Assembly (NCBI GenBank): GCA_963723965.1
Contig: CAVRSV010000002.1
Coordinates: 124,001 to 188,000, forward strand
DNA: 64,000 nucleotides
Direction: 5' to 3'
Origin: JARRKC01 sp963723965
GTDB lineage: Bacteria > Acidobacteriota > UBA6911 > RPQK01 > JAPXNP01
Every line of letters starts with the position of its first letter. The first letter of the stretch is position 1. Positions 51,253 to 59,757 of this stretch are shown piece after piece. The position numbers were made by a program, and so were the translations under genes. The notes beneath the pieces are model-generated. The model worked only from the letters and a program-made list of their open reading frames with translations, ran no database searches and had not been told where the DNA came from.

Positions 51253-53280
51253 TCAAAAGGCGAAGCGGAGCAGGAAGCTGTGGCCCAGGGGACGGAACGC
51301 CGGGCCCCGCGTCTGGGTCAGTTCGTACTCGAGGAAGAGCCGATTCCGGAATCGCTTGCCGATGCTGAATCCCAGCTGGTTGAGGTGGAGGTGCTCGTAG
51401 TCGGAGGTGAAGGGATCGCGCTCGCGGCCCTGGGCGTCCAGGCGCAGGCCCGTCGAATCGATCTGATATTGACCTCTCAGCGTTTCGGAGGCCCAGAAAG
51501 AGGTCATCCCGCTGCCCACGAAAAAGCCCCAGGGTAGCTCGTGATACTGCAGCCAGAGGCTGACTCCATGATTGCTGCGAACGCCGCGTTCCACGTCGAC
51601 CAGAGCTCCGTCGAACAGGTCCCAGCGCCGGGAGGACTCGCGCAGGCTGGAAAACTTGTAGTCGAGGCTGGCAAACAACCGCTCCCGCCAGATGTAGCCG
51701 AGACCGCTTGAAACGGACGGAATCCAATACCGAACCTGGCGGTTGGAATCGGCCGTTCTGAAGTTGAAGACGGCCTCGTCGATCCCGGTCCGGGTCAACG
51801 ATCCATGCAGCGAAAAGTAGAGACCCGGAGAGAATCGCTTTCGCCAGTGGGCCGCGGTCTCCTGGGAGAAGCCGCTGGAGGAGAGTTCCGCCAGAGGTGC
51901 CGCCTGCTGGTTGAGCAGATGGGTGTCCTGGAGCGTCGAGCCATCGATTCGGCCGAACCGATAGGTCAGCCCGAGAGAACCGAGGTTGTCATTGTCCATG
52001 TGGTAGCCGACGGTGACCCTCTGCTGGTCGGTGGTGTAGAGGGTATGGGCCTGCTCGCTCGAGAGCAGCAGCCCGGCCGGCCGGAACTCGTAAAGACTGC
52101 TGATATCGCCACCCTGGTGCGTCCAGTCGAGGGAGACGGCGAGCGTACGGCCTGGCCATTTCCGGGCTGCGAGAACGAAACCCCGGTGGGAGTGATTGGA
52201 GGATTTGATGTTCGGTGCAAAGGGACTGCTTCCAACCTGCTGAACGTCGATTTCTCCGCCGAATGCCGAGGGTAGCTGCCGAGAAATCTGGAAGTCGAAA
52301 TTCTGGTTGAAGCCTCGATATTCGTACATTCCGCCGAGAGTCCAGCGATCCATTGGATACACGTACGAGGCCCGGCTCGACACCCCCTGGAGCCGTCGCT
52401 CGTCGGTGGCGAACAGTTCGTTCAGGTCGAGGAACCGGCCCAGCGGGCTGAACAGGGAGACCTCCGGGCTCGTGAACGACTGCGACCGGGCGGGGAACAG
52501 ATAGAATCGGCCCGAGGGGCGGACGATCATCGAGGCGTAGGCGGGATTCTCGACGAGGTCGAGGTGTGGATCGGGAAACGCGGAAAACCTGTCCAGGAGA
52601 GGATGTTCGACGGTCGATTCACGGCTGAAGTTCTCCGCCACCACCTGCTCGAAGGTTACCGGAGGATCGGGGGGACGGAGGGGATAAACGGTGACTTCGT
52701 GGCCGGGGCCGACCAGCACCTCCCGGGCCTTCACCTGGTTGCTGCGGACAGAGACGAGGCCCTCGAAGACGCGGACGGTCGTTACCGAATCCTGTCGGAC
52801 ATTAATCTCGAACTCGGTGCCCCGCACACCAATCGTGGCGATGGGCGACTGCATCTGGTAGGGGTTCGGCGCGCCCACCAGCTTGCGGATCTTGATCCGG
52901 ACCTTGCCCAACCAGATGCGAAACAGCTCACGGACCCCGCCCTTGAAATCGAGAATCTCCAGTTCCGTGTTCGGCAGGAGTTCAATGGAACTCCCATCGA
53001 CGAGTCCCAGCAGGGCGTACCCGCCCGCGGCCGCACGGAGCCGGTCCCCGGCCGTCACGACGGCGCCCTGGAACAGCCCTCCGTTGACGCTGACATTCTG
53101 GTTGGAGCGGATCCGTTCGACGACCCCGCGCACCTCCAAGACCTCGGCTTCGCCGACGGCCAGACTGACATGGCGCACTTGAGCCCCGTGCAGGGTCCCC
53201 AGACAGACCAGGAACAACCCCAGGACGCACAACCACACCCGGGTTGGCACGCTCCTTGGCTTTCCCCCCTGACTGGTCAT
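51253..53280 (-). CDS. FecR-domain protein fused to an outer-membrane beta-barrel
   Basis: The protein of about 675 residues has a signal peptide (VWLCVLGLFLVCLGTLHGA). A FecR domain spans about residues 35-195: GDRLRAAAGGYALLGLVDGSSIELLPNTELEI, RIWLGKVRIKI, YQMQSPIATIGVRGTEFEINV. From about residue 240 come roughly 430 residues of alternating strands (WTLGGMYEYRGFNQNFDFQISRQ, GSLGLTYRFGRIDG, GLRLDAQGRERDPF), ending HSFLLRFAF, a C-terminal Phe typical of BamA-inserted barrels. FecR domains normally regulate sigma factors or bind at the envelope; fusion to a barrel is unusual. The start may be ATG 53280 (used) or an upstream GTG at 53310; neither has a strong site. It lies downstream of the DUF5666 gene. 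Confidence 0.78.
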   Translation of the reverse strand: MTSQGGKPRSVPTRVWLCVLGLFLVCLGTLHGAQVRHVSLAVGEAEVLEVRGVVERIRSNQNVSVNGGLFQGAVVTAGDRLRAAAGGYALLGLVDGSSIELLPNTELEILDFKGGVRELFRIWLGKVRIKIRKLVGAPNPYQMQSPIATIGVRGTEFEINVRQDSVTTVRVFEGLVSVRSNQVKAREVLVGPGHEVTVYPLRPPDPPVTFEQVVAENFSRESTVEHPLLDRFSAFPDPHLDLVENPAYASMIVRPSGRFYLFPARSQSFTSPEVSLFSPLGRFLDLNELFATDERRLQGVSSRASYVYPMDRWTLGGMYEYRGFNQNFDFQISRQLPSAFGGEIDVQQVGSSPFAPNIKSSNHSHRGFVLAARKWPGRTLAVSLDWTHQGGDISSLYEFRPAGLLLSSEQAHTLYTTDQQRVTVGYHMDNDNLGSLGLTYRFGRIDGSTLQDTHLLNQQAAPLAELSSSGFSQETAAHWRKRFSPGLYFSLHGSLTRTGIDEAVFNFRTADSNRQVRYWIPSVSSGLGYIWRERLFASLDYKFSSLRESSRRWDLFDGALVDVERGVRSNHGVSLWLQYHELPWGFFVGSGMTSFWASETLRGQYQIDSTGLRLDAQGRERDPFTSDYEHLHLNQLGFSIGKRFRNRLFLEYELTQTRGPAFRPLGHSFLLRFAF

Positions 53281-53339
53281 TGGATTGTGTCCAACAACTT
53301 CATTCTCCACCCGACCCCCGACTTCGACAAGTACTGGGC

Positions 53340-53377
53340 GGGGCGCCCGGGTCCGAACCTTCGGAGCCGGGCGCCCC
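53340..53377. repeat. 38-bp near-perfect palindrome between the DUF5666 and FecR-barrel genes
   Basis: Arms of 11 bp (53340-53350 and 53367-53377) are perfectly complementary. A G/G mismatch follows, then another 6-bp arm pair (TCCGAA at 53352-53357, TTCGGA at 53360-53365) around a 2-bp centre. It would form a tall hairpin or cruciform. No T-tract follows on either strand. It may attenuate transcription from the sigma-54 promoter into the FecR gene. Confidence 0.65.
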
Positions 53378-53402
53378 TCTTGGGGGAGGTCTGAAATTCA
53401 GT

Positions 53403-54902
53403 TCAGTCTTTGATCTCTATCTTCCTGGCAAACACGGAACCGTCGGCGCGCTCAATCGCATCGATCTGAACGTGTTGGCCGATCTGGAGAGCCGCGCTGC
53501 CCAACTGCTCGGATTCTCCTCCCTCGATCTCGGTCTGCGCTGTGATCTCGGCTACTACCGAATCGACCGTGACCCGATCCACCGAGTCATCCTCCAACCG
53601 GTGGAGGTCGCTGATGATCCCGATGATCTGAACGTTCGTCGACTCGTGTTCCCCCGAGCCACCGTCCGCACCACTGCCGTCGCCGCCGCCCCCGGTTTCA
53701 CCCCCGGGTGTGGATCCGCCCACGTCCCCCGAGCCGCCACCGCTGGAGCCGTCACCGTTCGAGCCGCCGGAATCCGACCCGGAATCCCCGCCCGAATCTC
53801 CGGACGAGCCTTCGCCGGCCCCTTCTTCCTGCCGGATCTGGATGCGACTGGCCTGGACGGTGCGATCCTGCAGGCGAGTCCCCGCGACCTCGACCTCGAG
53901 CCCGTCGGCCAGGTCGCTGGTCGTGCCGGCCTGATCCGCCCGCAGGCGGATCTGTGTCTGCGAATTCAGGCGGATCAGTGTCTCCTGGATGTAGAACTGG
54001 AGCTGGCCTCCCTGGCCGGGTCCGAGGCCGTGGATGGTCCCTGCGAGTTCACATTCGGTGGGACTGCCGTCCGAGGCTGAATCGTCGAAGACATTGTTGT
54101 TTCCATTCGAATCCACCACGATGTGCCTGGCAACCACCATCGTGGTCCCGGGCAGAAACGTCCCTTCGACGTCCACCCGTCGCCCGGTCCGGAGTTCGCC
54201 CTCGACCACGGTTTTCTGGTCCCGCGCGACCGGAGTTCCGATGGCCTGGCCCAAATAGCGGATTCCCACGTCCACGCTCAGGTAGTCACCGTTGACCTCC
54301 AGCAGGACACCTTCGAAGCGCAGTGGCTCGGAAACCACCGAGCGGGCGCCGAAAACCAGTTCATCGACCCTCCAGGCGGCGCCGTCGGCCACGGCGCGAA
54401 CATGCGCCTCCTGCCCGAGCTGCAGGTCGGCGAGAGCCGAGGCAGTCTGGTTTCCAGACGCGCGAATGACGGAGTCGGGGTCGATCAGAAAATCCAGGCC
54501 GGCGATCTGGACGAGATTGCCGCTGATCGCGTCGATCCGACCCTGAAGGTCGATGGCATCTCGGGTTTCGACGTGAATCCTCTGAGCTACGATGGGACCC
54601 GAGGCGGTAAAGAACCCGGAAACCTCCACGAAATCGCCGAGGCTCAACTCGGCCCGGTCGGAGGTGAATCCCCGGCCGATGATGACCTCGGTCCAGGAGG
54701 TAACCATCACATCGACCTGTCCGTTGTTGACACCGATCGTCAACTGGACGGTATTTCCCGTGGTGTCCCGGGAGATGGTGAAGATGGGACCCCGGAAGTG
54801 GATGTCCTGACCCCGCCCGGTATCGCCGGCCGCGGCCGGCGCGACGCCTCCCATGAGGAGGACCGCCATCCATGCTGTGAATACTGATCGGACCGCTCGC
54901 AT
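53403..54902 (-). CDS. Secreted DUF5666-repeat protein
   Basis: The 499-residue protein has a signal peptide (SVFTAWMAVLLMGGVAPAAAG). Tandem DUF5666 beta-barrel-like units follow: VMVTSWTEVIIGRGFTSDRAELSLGDFVEVSGFF, IVAQRIHVETRDAIDLQGRIDAI, RVDVEGTFLPGTTMVVARHIVVDS, DGLEVEVAGTRLQDRTVQASRIQI. A Gly/Ser-rich low-complexity linker (about 370-415, GGSGDVGGSTPGGETGGGG) precedes a final unit ending VFARKIEIKD. DUF5666 proteins are exported and their function is unknown. GGGAGG lies upstream of the ATG and a consensus sigma-54 promoter plus palindromic upstream site sits in front, so expression is controlled by the NtrC-type regulator next door. Confidence 0.85.
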   Translation of the reverse strand: MRAVRSVFTAWMAVLLMGGVAPAAAGDTGRGQDIHFRGPIFTISRDTTGNTVQLTIGVNNGQVDVMVTSWTEVIIGRGFTSDRAELSLGDFVEVSGFFTASGPIVAQRIHVETRDAIDLQGRIDAISGNLVQIAGLDFLIDPDSVIRASGNQTASALADLQLGQEAHVRAVADGAAWRVDELVFGARSVVSEPLRFEGVLLEVNGDYLSVDVGIRYLGQAIGTPVARDQKTVVEGELRTGRRVDVEGTFLPGTTMVVARHIVVDSNGNNNVFDDSASDGSPTECELAGTIHGLGPGQGGQLQFYIQETLIRLNSQTQIRLRADQAGTTSDLADGLEVEVAGTRLQDRTVQASRIQIRQEEGAGEGSSGDSGGDSGSDSGGSNGDGSSGGGSGDVGGSTPGGETGGGGDGSGADGGSGEHESTNVQIIGIISDLHRLEDDSVDRVTVDSVVAEITAQTEIEGGESEQLGSAALQIGQHVQIDAIERADGSVFARKIEIKD

Positions 54903-54926
54903 ACTTCTATCCTCCCTGTCGGGAAG

Positions 54927-54942
54927 AGCAATGCCCGTGCCA
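54927..54942 (-). promoter_or_regulatory. Sigma-54 (RpoN) promoter of the DUF5666 gene
   Basis: The minus strand reads TGGCACGGGCATTGCT, an exact match to the sigma-54 consensus TGGCACG-N4-TTGCW. The predicted start site lies near 54917, giving a short leader that contains the Shine-Dalgarno sequence of the DUF5666 gene. Confidence 0.88.
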
Positions 54943-55014
54943 TCGGACTACCCTTCGCCGAATGGCACCGACACTGGATCTCGGGCCCGACCTGACGTCG
55001 CCGCCCTGCGGAAA

Positions 55015-55033
55015 GTGTGTCACCCTGACACAC
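55015..55033. promoter_or_regulatory. Palindromic upstream activating site for the sigma-54 activator
   Basis: GTGTGTCACCCTGACACAC is a perfect palindrome with 8-bp arms and a 3-bp centre. Its centre is about 83 bp upstream of the -24 box, the usual distance for an enhancer bound by an NtrC-family activator. It lies between the regulator gene's stop codon and the promoter. Confidence 0.72.
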
Positions 55034-55053
55034 CGGCGGGTCAGATGAACCCG

Positions 55054-56400
55054 TCAACTGACCTGTTCGAGATCGATTCCCAAGCGTTTTGCCTTGCGGT
55101 AAAGGGACTTGCGCTCGATCCCCAGCCGCCTGGCCGCCTCCGCCTTGTTTCCGCTGCACTCGCGCAGCACTTCGACAATCTTCTCACGCTCCACAAGCCC
55201 CAGCTCATTGAGGTCGAGGTCGCCGGGATCCTCCGGAGGACGCAGGAAGGTCAGGTCCTCCACGCCGATGCGGGCATCGGTCTTGAGTACGGACACCCTC
55301 TCGATGGCGTTCTCGAGTTCCCGCACGTTGCCGGGCCAATCGTACTGCTGGAGCAACCCGATGGCTTCGTCGCTGATCCTCAGGTGCCGATCCAGCCGCC
55401 GGGAGCAGAGCTGTAAGAAGTGGTTAGCCAATTGGGGGATGTCGTCCGGCCGATCTCTAAGTGGCGGTACCACCAGGTGCACCACGCTGAGACGGTAGAA
55501 CAGGTCCTTGCGGAACTTGCCGGCGTCGAGAAGTTCGTGGAGGTCCCGGTTGCTGGCGGCGACGACTCGGACGCTGACCTGCACGACCCGGTGGCCCCCG
55601 ACCGGCCGAATCTCACCTTCCTGCAGTGCCCGCAGGAGCCGGACCTGAAAGCCCGGGCTCGTCTCACTGATCTCGTCGAGGAAGAGCGTGCCGCCCTGGG
55701 CCTGCTCGAACAAGCCCTTGCGTGATGCCACGGCCCCGGTGAAAGAGCCGCGTTCATGACCGAACAACTCGGATTCGAGCAGCGTCTCCGTCAGAGCGCC
55801 GCAGTTGACGGGCACGAAAGGCCGATCGCGGCGGGGGCTGAACTGGTGCAGGCTCCGGGCCACGAGTTCCTTGCCCGTGCCGGTTTCGCCGGTCACCAGG
55901 ACCGGAGAATCACTGCGGGCCGCCAGAGCAATCTTCTTGTACAGCTCGACCATGGGCGGGCTGTTACCGATGAGCATGCTCTCCGGGGAGTTCGTCGCGC
56001 GCTCCGGCTCGCTGCCGTCGCGCTGTCGGGAGGCTTCGAGTGCCCGTTCGACGAGAGACAGGAGATCCTGGAGCTTGAACGGCTTCGCCAGGTAGTCGAA
56101 GGCGCCTTCGCGGATCGCCTCCACGGCCGTCTCTACGCTGCCCTGGGCCGTGAATACCACCAGGGGCGTCGCCGAGCCGCTCGCCCGACACTCTCGCAGC
56201 AGATCCAATCCGGTCCCGTCCTGCAGATAGAGGTCACACAGCAGAAGGTCGAACTGCCTCTCCCGGAGAGCCGTGCGCGCAACGGCGCAGCTGCGCGCGG
56301 CATCGACCTGGTAGCCGGCGGCTTTGAGAGCCATGCCCACCATCCGTGAGGTTGCCGGGTCGTCTTCGATGACGAGGATCCTGCTATTCATGTCGCTCAT
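55054..56400 (-). CDS. NtrC-family sigma-54-dependent response regulator
   Basis: The 448-residue protein has a receiver domain (residues 6-120) with phospho-acceptor Asp56 (LLLCDLYLQDG). The AAA+ activator domain has Walker A GETGTGKE (171-178), Walker B GGTLFLDEIS and the sigma-54 contact loop GSFTGA (218-223), and the C-terminal Fis-type helix-turn-helix is NKAEAARRLGIERKSLYRKAKRLG. The canonical loop is GAFTGA; Ser at position 2 is a variant, but the key Phe-Thr-Gly are kept. It activates RpoN-dependent promoters after phosphorylation. It overlaps the histidine kinase gene by 17 bp (start may be the second Met, 56391). The promoter at 54927-54942 is its evident target. Confidence 0.93.
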   Translation of the reverse strand: MSDMNSRILVIEDDPATSRMVGMALKAAGYQVDAARSCAVARTALRERQFDLLLCDLYLQDGTGLDLLRECRASGSATPLVVFTAQGSVETAVEAIREGAFDYLAKPFKLQDLLSLVERALEASRQRDGSEPERATNSPESMLIGNSPPMVELYKKIALAARSDSPVLVTGETGTGKELVARSLHQFSPRRDRPFVPVNCGALTETLLESELFGHERGSFTGAVASRKGLFEQAQGGTLFLDEISETSPGFQVRLLRALQEGEIRPVGGHRVVQVSVRVVAASNRDLHELLDAGKFRKDLFYRLSVVHLVVPPLRDRPDDIPQLANHFLQLCSRRLDRHLRISDEAIGLLQQYDWPGNVRELENAIERVSVLKTDARIGVEDLTFLRPPEDPGDLDLNELGLVEREKIVEVLRECSGNKAEAARRLGIERKSLYRKAKRLGIDLEQVS

Positions 56401-58489
56401 TCCGCTGAACCGGGCCGAGAGCCGGAAGAGTCACCCGGAAGATCGAACCGACTCCCAACTGACTCGACACGGTCACCGCGCCACCATGTTGTTGGACCAC
56501 TGCTTTTACGAATGCAAGTCCCAGGCCAGAACCGGGAACGGAACCATCCAGATCGGCGCTGCCCCGATAGAACTTGTCGAAGACGCGAGGAAGATCCTCC
56601 TCGGAAATGCCCCGGCCCTGGTCGCTGATTTCTACGATCGAAGCCCCGTCGACCTGGCGGAGTTCGATTCGAACAGTGCTCCCGGCGGAGCTGAATTTAG
56701 CGGCGTTGGCCAGGAGATTCAGAAAGAGCTGAGTCAGCAGGTCCCGGTCCACCAGGGCAACGACCGAGGGAAGCCCCTCCAGTCCGACGAGTCGGATCGA
56801 TCGGTTGCGGAATTCCTGCTCGACGAGGACACCGGCCCGCGCCAGAATTCCCGCCAGATCGACTTGCGCTCGCTGGAGCTGGATGGCCTGGTGCTCCAGG
56901 CGGGACAGATGCAGGTAGTCGGTCACCATTTGCGCGAGACGACTCGTCTCCTCGCGGATCATTCGGGCGGCCTCCAGCCGGTCCTCCGGGGCCAGGCGCT
57001 CGGGTGCCTCCAGGAGCTCTGCGAAACCCTGGATCGACGTGAGCGGCGTCTTCAGCTCGTGACTCACGAAAGACGTCATCTCGGCCCGCTCCTGCGAGAG
57101 CCGGAGGGCAGCCTCCGAGGCTTCCCCCAAGAGGTGGAGTTTCCATTCCAGACTGTGGCCGAGGTATTCACCGTCGGCCGGCGCCAGCGCGGCGGCGGCC
57201 CGTGATTCCGTGAGCAGTCTCGACAAATCGCGGTACCGGCGGCTCAGCTGCCGGTTCAGACGGGAGTAGTGCAGGCACTGGCTGGTGGCTCCCGCCAGGA
57301 GCACGGAGAATCCGGTGGAGACGAGGGGAATCCAGTAGCGCGCAAACAGGAATGCAGCGAGAGGGACGGTCACCGAGCCGGCGAGCAGCAAGACGAAAGC
57401 AGGGAGGGTCCGAGCCCGCGGCCAGGCGGCGAACAGGCACCACAACGCCAGGGCCAGGGTCGCCAGAAGGACTGTCACCCACGGCTCGGTCAGGGCCCCC
57501 AGGAACCGCCGGTTGAGGATCGTGTCGAGCGCGTTGGCGTGGATCTCGATGCCCGGACTCTCACTGGGCCCGCTGAAGGCCGTCGACAGGTGGTCACCGA
57601 GTGAGTACGAAGTGGCCCCGACCAGGACGATTTTTCCCTCGAGTTCGGCAAGTGCCGCCGGTTCCCGGGCCAGAACGGCCGCGGCAGGAACGTCGGGAAA
57701 GGTACCGATTCCTCCGCGTGTGTTGATGAGCAGATGTTCCCGGCTGATGCGGGGCAGGACGTCGAGCGAGTCCACGGCACCGTCGATGGGAGAACTGAGG
57801 CGGGGGATGGAAAGTCGATCCCCGATCTGCAGGCGGGCGCCCCGGAACCGGACCTGGTCCGGTTCAACTCCCAGATAAACCCGGGCCAGCTCCACGGAAA
57901 ACGCCCAGCGCAGCCGACCGCCGTGTCCGATCTCGAGGGGAACCGAGCGGCAGACTCCGTCGGCATCCTTGCCGGCATGGATGTGACCGAAACTGATCCC
58001 GCGCGAGGCGGCATCGAGGATCGGTTCCTGCCAAACCAGACGGCGGCCCGAGGGGGTGTTGCGGGCACTCAGTGCGGTGGCCAGGACTGTGTTGCGGGCC
58101 TGTCGAAGGTAGGGGTATTCGCTGGTGGGCCGGGACAGCAGCAGGTCGACTCCGATGGCCGCCGGGCGACAATCGGAGATGGTGGCGAGCAGGTCCGAGA
58201 TCTTCTTCGGAGACCAGGGCCAGGGACCGACCGAGGCCAGGCTCGCATCGTCGATGGCCACGATTTCGATGCGGGAGTCGGGAGCCTGGACCCCGCGCAG
58301 CCGCAGGGCGAAGTCGAACGCCAAGACGTCCATCTCCTCGAGGAACGCCCAGTGAAAGACGACGAGGACGACGACGAGCAGCGGCGCGACAACGACATCG
58401 GAAACGTGACGTCCGATCCATCCACGGATGGCGGCGCCAAGGGGTCGGACTGGTCTCACAGCACCCACATTATCAACCATTCGAGTCAA
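56384..58489 (-). CDS. CHASE2-domain sensor histidine kinase
   Basis: The 701-residue protein has an N-terminal membrane helix (about 29-48), an extracytoplasmic CHASE2 sensor (50-330; DSRIEIVAIDDASLASVG, PWPWSPKKISDLLATISDCRPAAIGVDLLL, SPGIEIHANALDTIL) and three C-terminal helices (337-405). A HisKA domain with His477 (TSFVSHELKTPLTSIQGF) and a HATPase_c domain (NLLANAAKFS, ISDQGRGI, GSGLGLAFVK) follow. It phosphorylates the NtrC-type regulator encoded by the next, overlapping gene. The sensed stimulus is unknown; CHASE2 is usually extracellular and FecR domains often accompany it, as here downstream. Confidence 0.93.
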   Translation of the reverse strand: MTRMVDNVGAVRPVRPLGAAIRGWIGRHVSDVVVAPLLVVVLVVFHWAFLEEMDVLAFDFALRLRGVQAPDSRIEIVAIDDASLASVGPWPWSPKKISDLLATISDCRPAAIGVDLLLSRPTSEYPYLRQARNTVLATALSARNTPSGRRLVWQEPILDAASRGISFGHIHAGKDADGVCRSVPLEIGHGGRLRWAFSVELARVYLGVEPDQVRFRGARLQIGDRLSIPRLSSPIDGAVDSLDVLPRISREHLLINTRGGIGTFPDVPAAAVLAREPAALAELEGKIVLVGATSYSLGDHLSTAFSGPSESPGIEIHANALDTILNRRFLGALTEPWVTVLLATLALALWCLFAAWPRARTLPAFVLLLAGSVTVPLAAFLFARYWIPLVSTGFSVLLAGATSQCLHYSRLNRQLSRRYRDLSRLLTESRAAAALAPADGEYLGHSLEWKLHLLGEASEAALRLSQERAEMTSFVSHELKTPLTSIQGFAELLEAPERLAPEDRLEAARMIREETSRLAQMVTDYLHLSRLEHQAIQLQRAQVDLAGILARAGVLVEQEFRNRSIRLVGLEGLPSVVALVDRDLLTQLFLNLLANAAKFSSAGSTVRIELRQVDGASIVEISDQGRGISEEDLPRVFDKFYRGSADLDGSVPGSGLGLAFVKAVVQQHGGAVTVSSQLGVGSIFRVTLPALGPVQRNERHE

Positions 58490-58530
58490 CTCTGCCCGTA
58501 AGAAGCGAAGGCAGTGCCATGGGGACCGGC

Positions 58531-58559
58531 TTTTCAGGAGGTCTTTTCTCGCCTAAGCT
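58531..58559 (+). promoter_or_regulatory. Possible promoter of the propeller lipoprotein gene, leaderless type
   Basis: TTTTCA (58531-58536) and TAAGCT (58554-58559) with a 17-bp spacer lie just upstream of the ATG at 58566. The -10 box ends 6 nt before the ATG, implying a very short or absent leader. Confidence 0.4.
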
Positions 58560-58565
58560 GATGAC

Positions 58566-59690
58566 ATGCTCTGTTGCGCGAGACTGTCGGCCCGTTCCGT
58601 CGCCCTCCTCCTCCTGCTTTTCTCCGTGGCCTGTGCGCCGGGAAACAAGGTAGAGCCGCGACTGATTCTGATCGACTCCGATCCTGCGCCCGTCCTCAGC
58701 ACCCGCAATGCCGAGGCCGAGGGTATTCGATACGGCTTCGAAGGCGGCCGGGCTGTCAAGCTCACGGACGGTTACCATCTGTTCACCTCTGAGATGGTCG
58801 GTGATCCGGTTTGGGTCAAGATGCGCCTGGCGCATTGGATGAGTGCGGACGGATTCCGCTGGCAGCGGGTCGGGACCCTGTTCGAGTCCTCGGGCAATTT
58901 CGACGGAACCGATGCACGGGCCGCGCTCTGGTCTCCCCTGCCGGTTTTCGATCCGGCTGCGAACCTGTGGAATCTCTTCTATGTCGCCTATCATTCGGCC
59001 CCCAACACGGACACCCAGTTCCGGGCGAACCAGCAGGGTCGCATTTGGCGAGCCGTCTCAGAAACTCCCGGCCGGGCCGGCATCGGCGGACCCTACAACG
59101 ATGTGGGCATCGTGCTCCAGCCGGACGCGGAGACGGAGTCGTGGGAGGGGCTGCAAGGAACGGACTCGTTCTTTCCGTACCCGGTGGGAAAGGGCTGGTA
59201 CGCTTTCTACGGCAGCGCCCGGACCGAGTCGCTCCCGGTGCGTTCCTGGCAGGTCGGCCTGGCCGCCGCCCCGGAGTTGGCCGGACCCTGGAAGCGCTGT
59301 CCCGAGCTGAATCCCTCGCCCATCGAAAAGGTATTCATCGAGAATCCCATCGTGCTGCACGATCGTTCGGGCGTCTACCTCGCCGTCTACGACAGCCAGC
59401 CTGAGGGCACCATCGGCTACAGTTTCTCGGAAGACGGGACAACCTGGAGCCCGGGCCGGACTTTGAAGATCGTAGGGCCGGACGGAACCTGGGCCGCGGA
59501 GGTGCGGACCCCACTGGGCCTCATCCCCGAGGAACGCAACGTCTACACCGTCTTCTTCAGCGGATTCGAGTCGGCTCCGGACTGGGATCAGATCTTCCGA
59601 GGCGAAATGCGGACGACGTGCGCCATCGGTCGGGCCAGCCTCCGCCTGGTCTGGGAGCCGGTCAATCCCTACAAGGGAACCTCGCAGTGA
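58566..59690 (+). CDS. Predicted five-bladed beta-propeller lipoprotein (glycosidase-like)
   Basis: The 374-residue protein has a lipoprotein-like signal (SVALLLLLFSVACAPG, Cys23). Repeated propeller-type blades follow: ALWSPLPVFDPAANLWNLFYVAYHS, GTDSFFPYPVGKGWYAFYGSA, VFIENPIVLHDRSGVYLAVYDSQ, TWAAEVRTPLGLIPEERNVYTVFFSG. The pattern resembles GH43/GH32-like five-bladed folds and related uncharacterised lipoproteins. Acidic residues at blade edges (SWEGLQGTDSFF, IENPIV) could serve a glycosidase site, but activity cannot be asserted. It is divergent from the histidine kinase gene and its 3' end abuts a heptamer array. Confidence 0.7.
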   Translation: MLCCARLSARSVALLLLLFSVACAPGNKVEPRLILIDSDPAPVLSTRNAEAEGIRYGFEGGRAVKLTDGYHLFTSEMVGDPVWVKMRLAHWMSADGFRWQRVGTLFESSGNFDGTDARAALWSPLPVFDPAANLWNLFYVAYHSAPNTDTQFRANQQGRIWRAVSETPGRAGIGGPYNDVGIVLQPDAETESWEGLQGTDSFFPYPVGKGWYAFYGSARTESLPVRSWQVGLAAAPELAGPWKRCPELNPSPIEKVFIENPIVLHDRSGVYLAVYDSQPEGTIGYSFSEDGTTWSPGRTLKIVGPDGTWAAEVRTPLGLIPEERNVYTVFFSGFESAPDWDQIFRGEMRTTCAIGRASLRLVWEPVNPYKGTSQ

Positions 59691-59691
59691 C

Positions 59692-59726
59692 GATTTGAGA
59701 TTTGAGATTTACGATTTACGATTTGG
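59692..59726. repeat. Heptamer array (GATTTRM)x5 at a convergent gene junction
   Basis: GATTTGA, GATTTGA, GATTTAC, GATTTAC, GATTTGG run head to tail. The array starts right after the stop of the propeller gene. An inverted CAAATCTC at about 59753-59760 lies at the end of the convergent HAD/AIR-synthase gene and can pair with it, forming a hairpin. Confidence 0.75.
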
Positions 59727-59757
59727 GGGCGTCATCGAAAATCGCCATCCGCAAATC

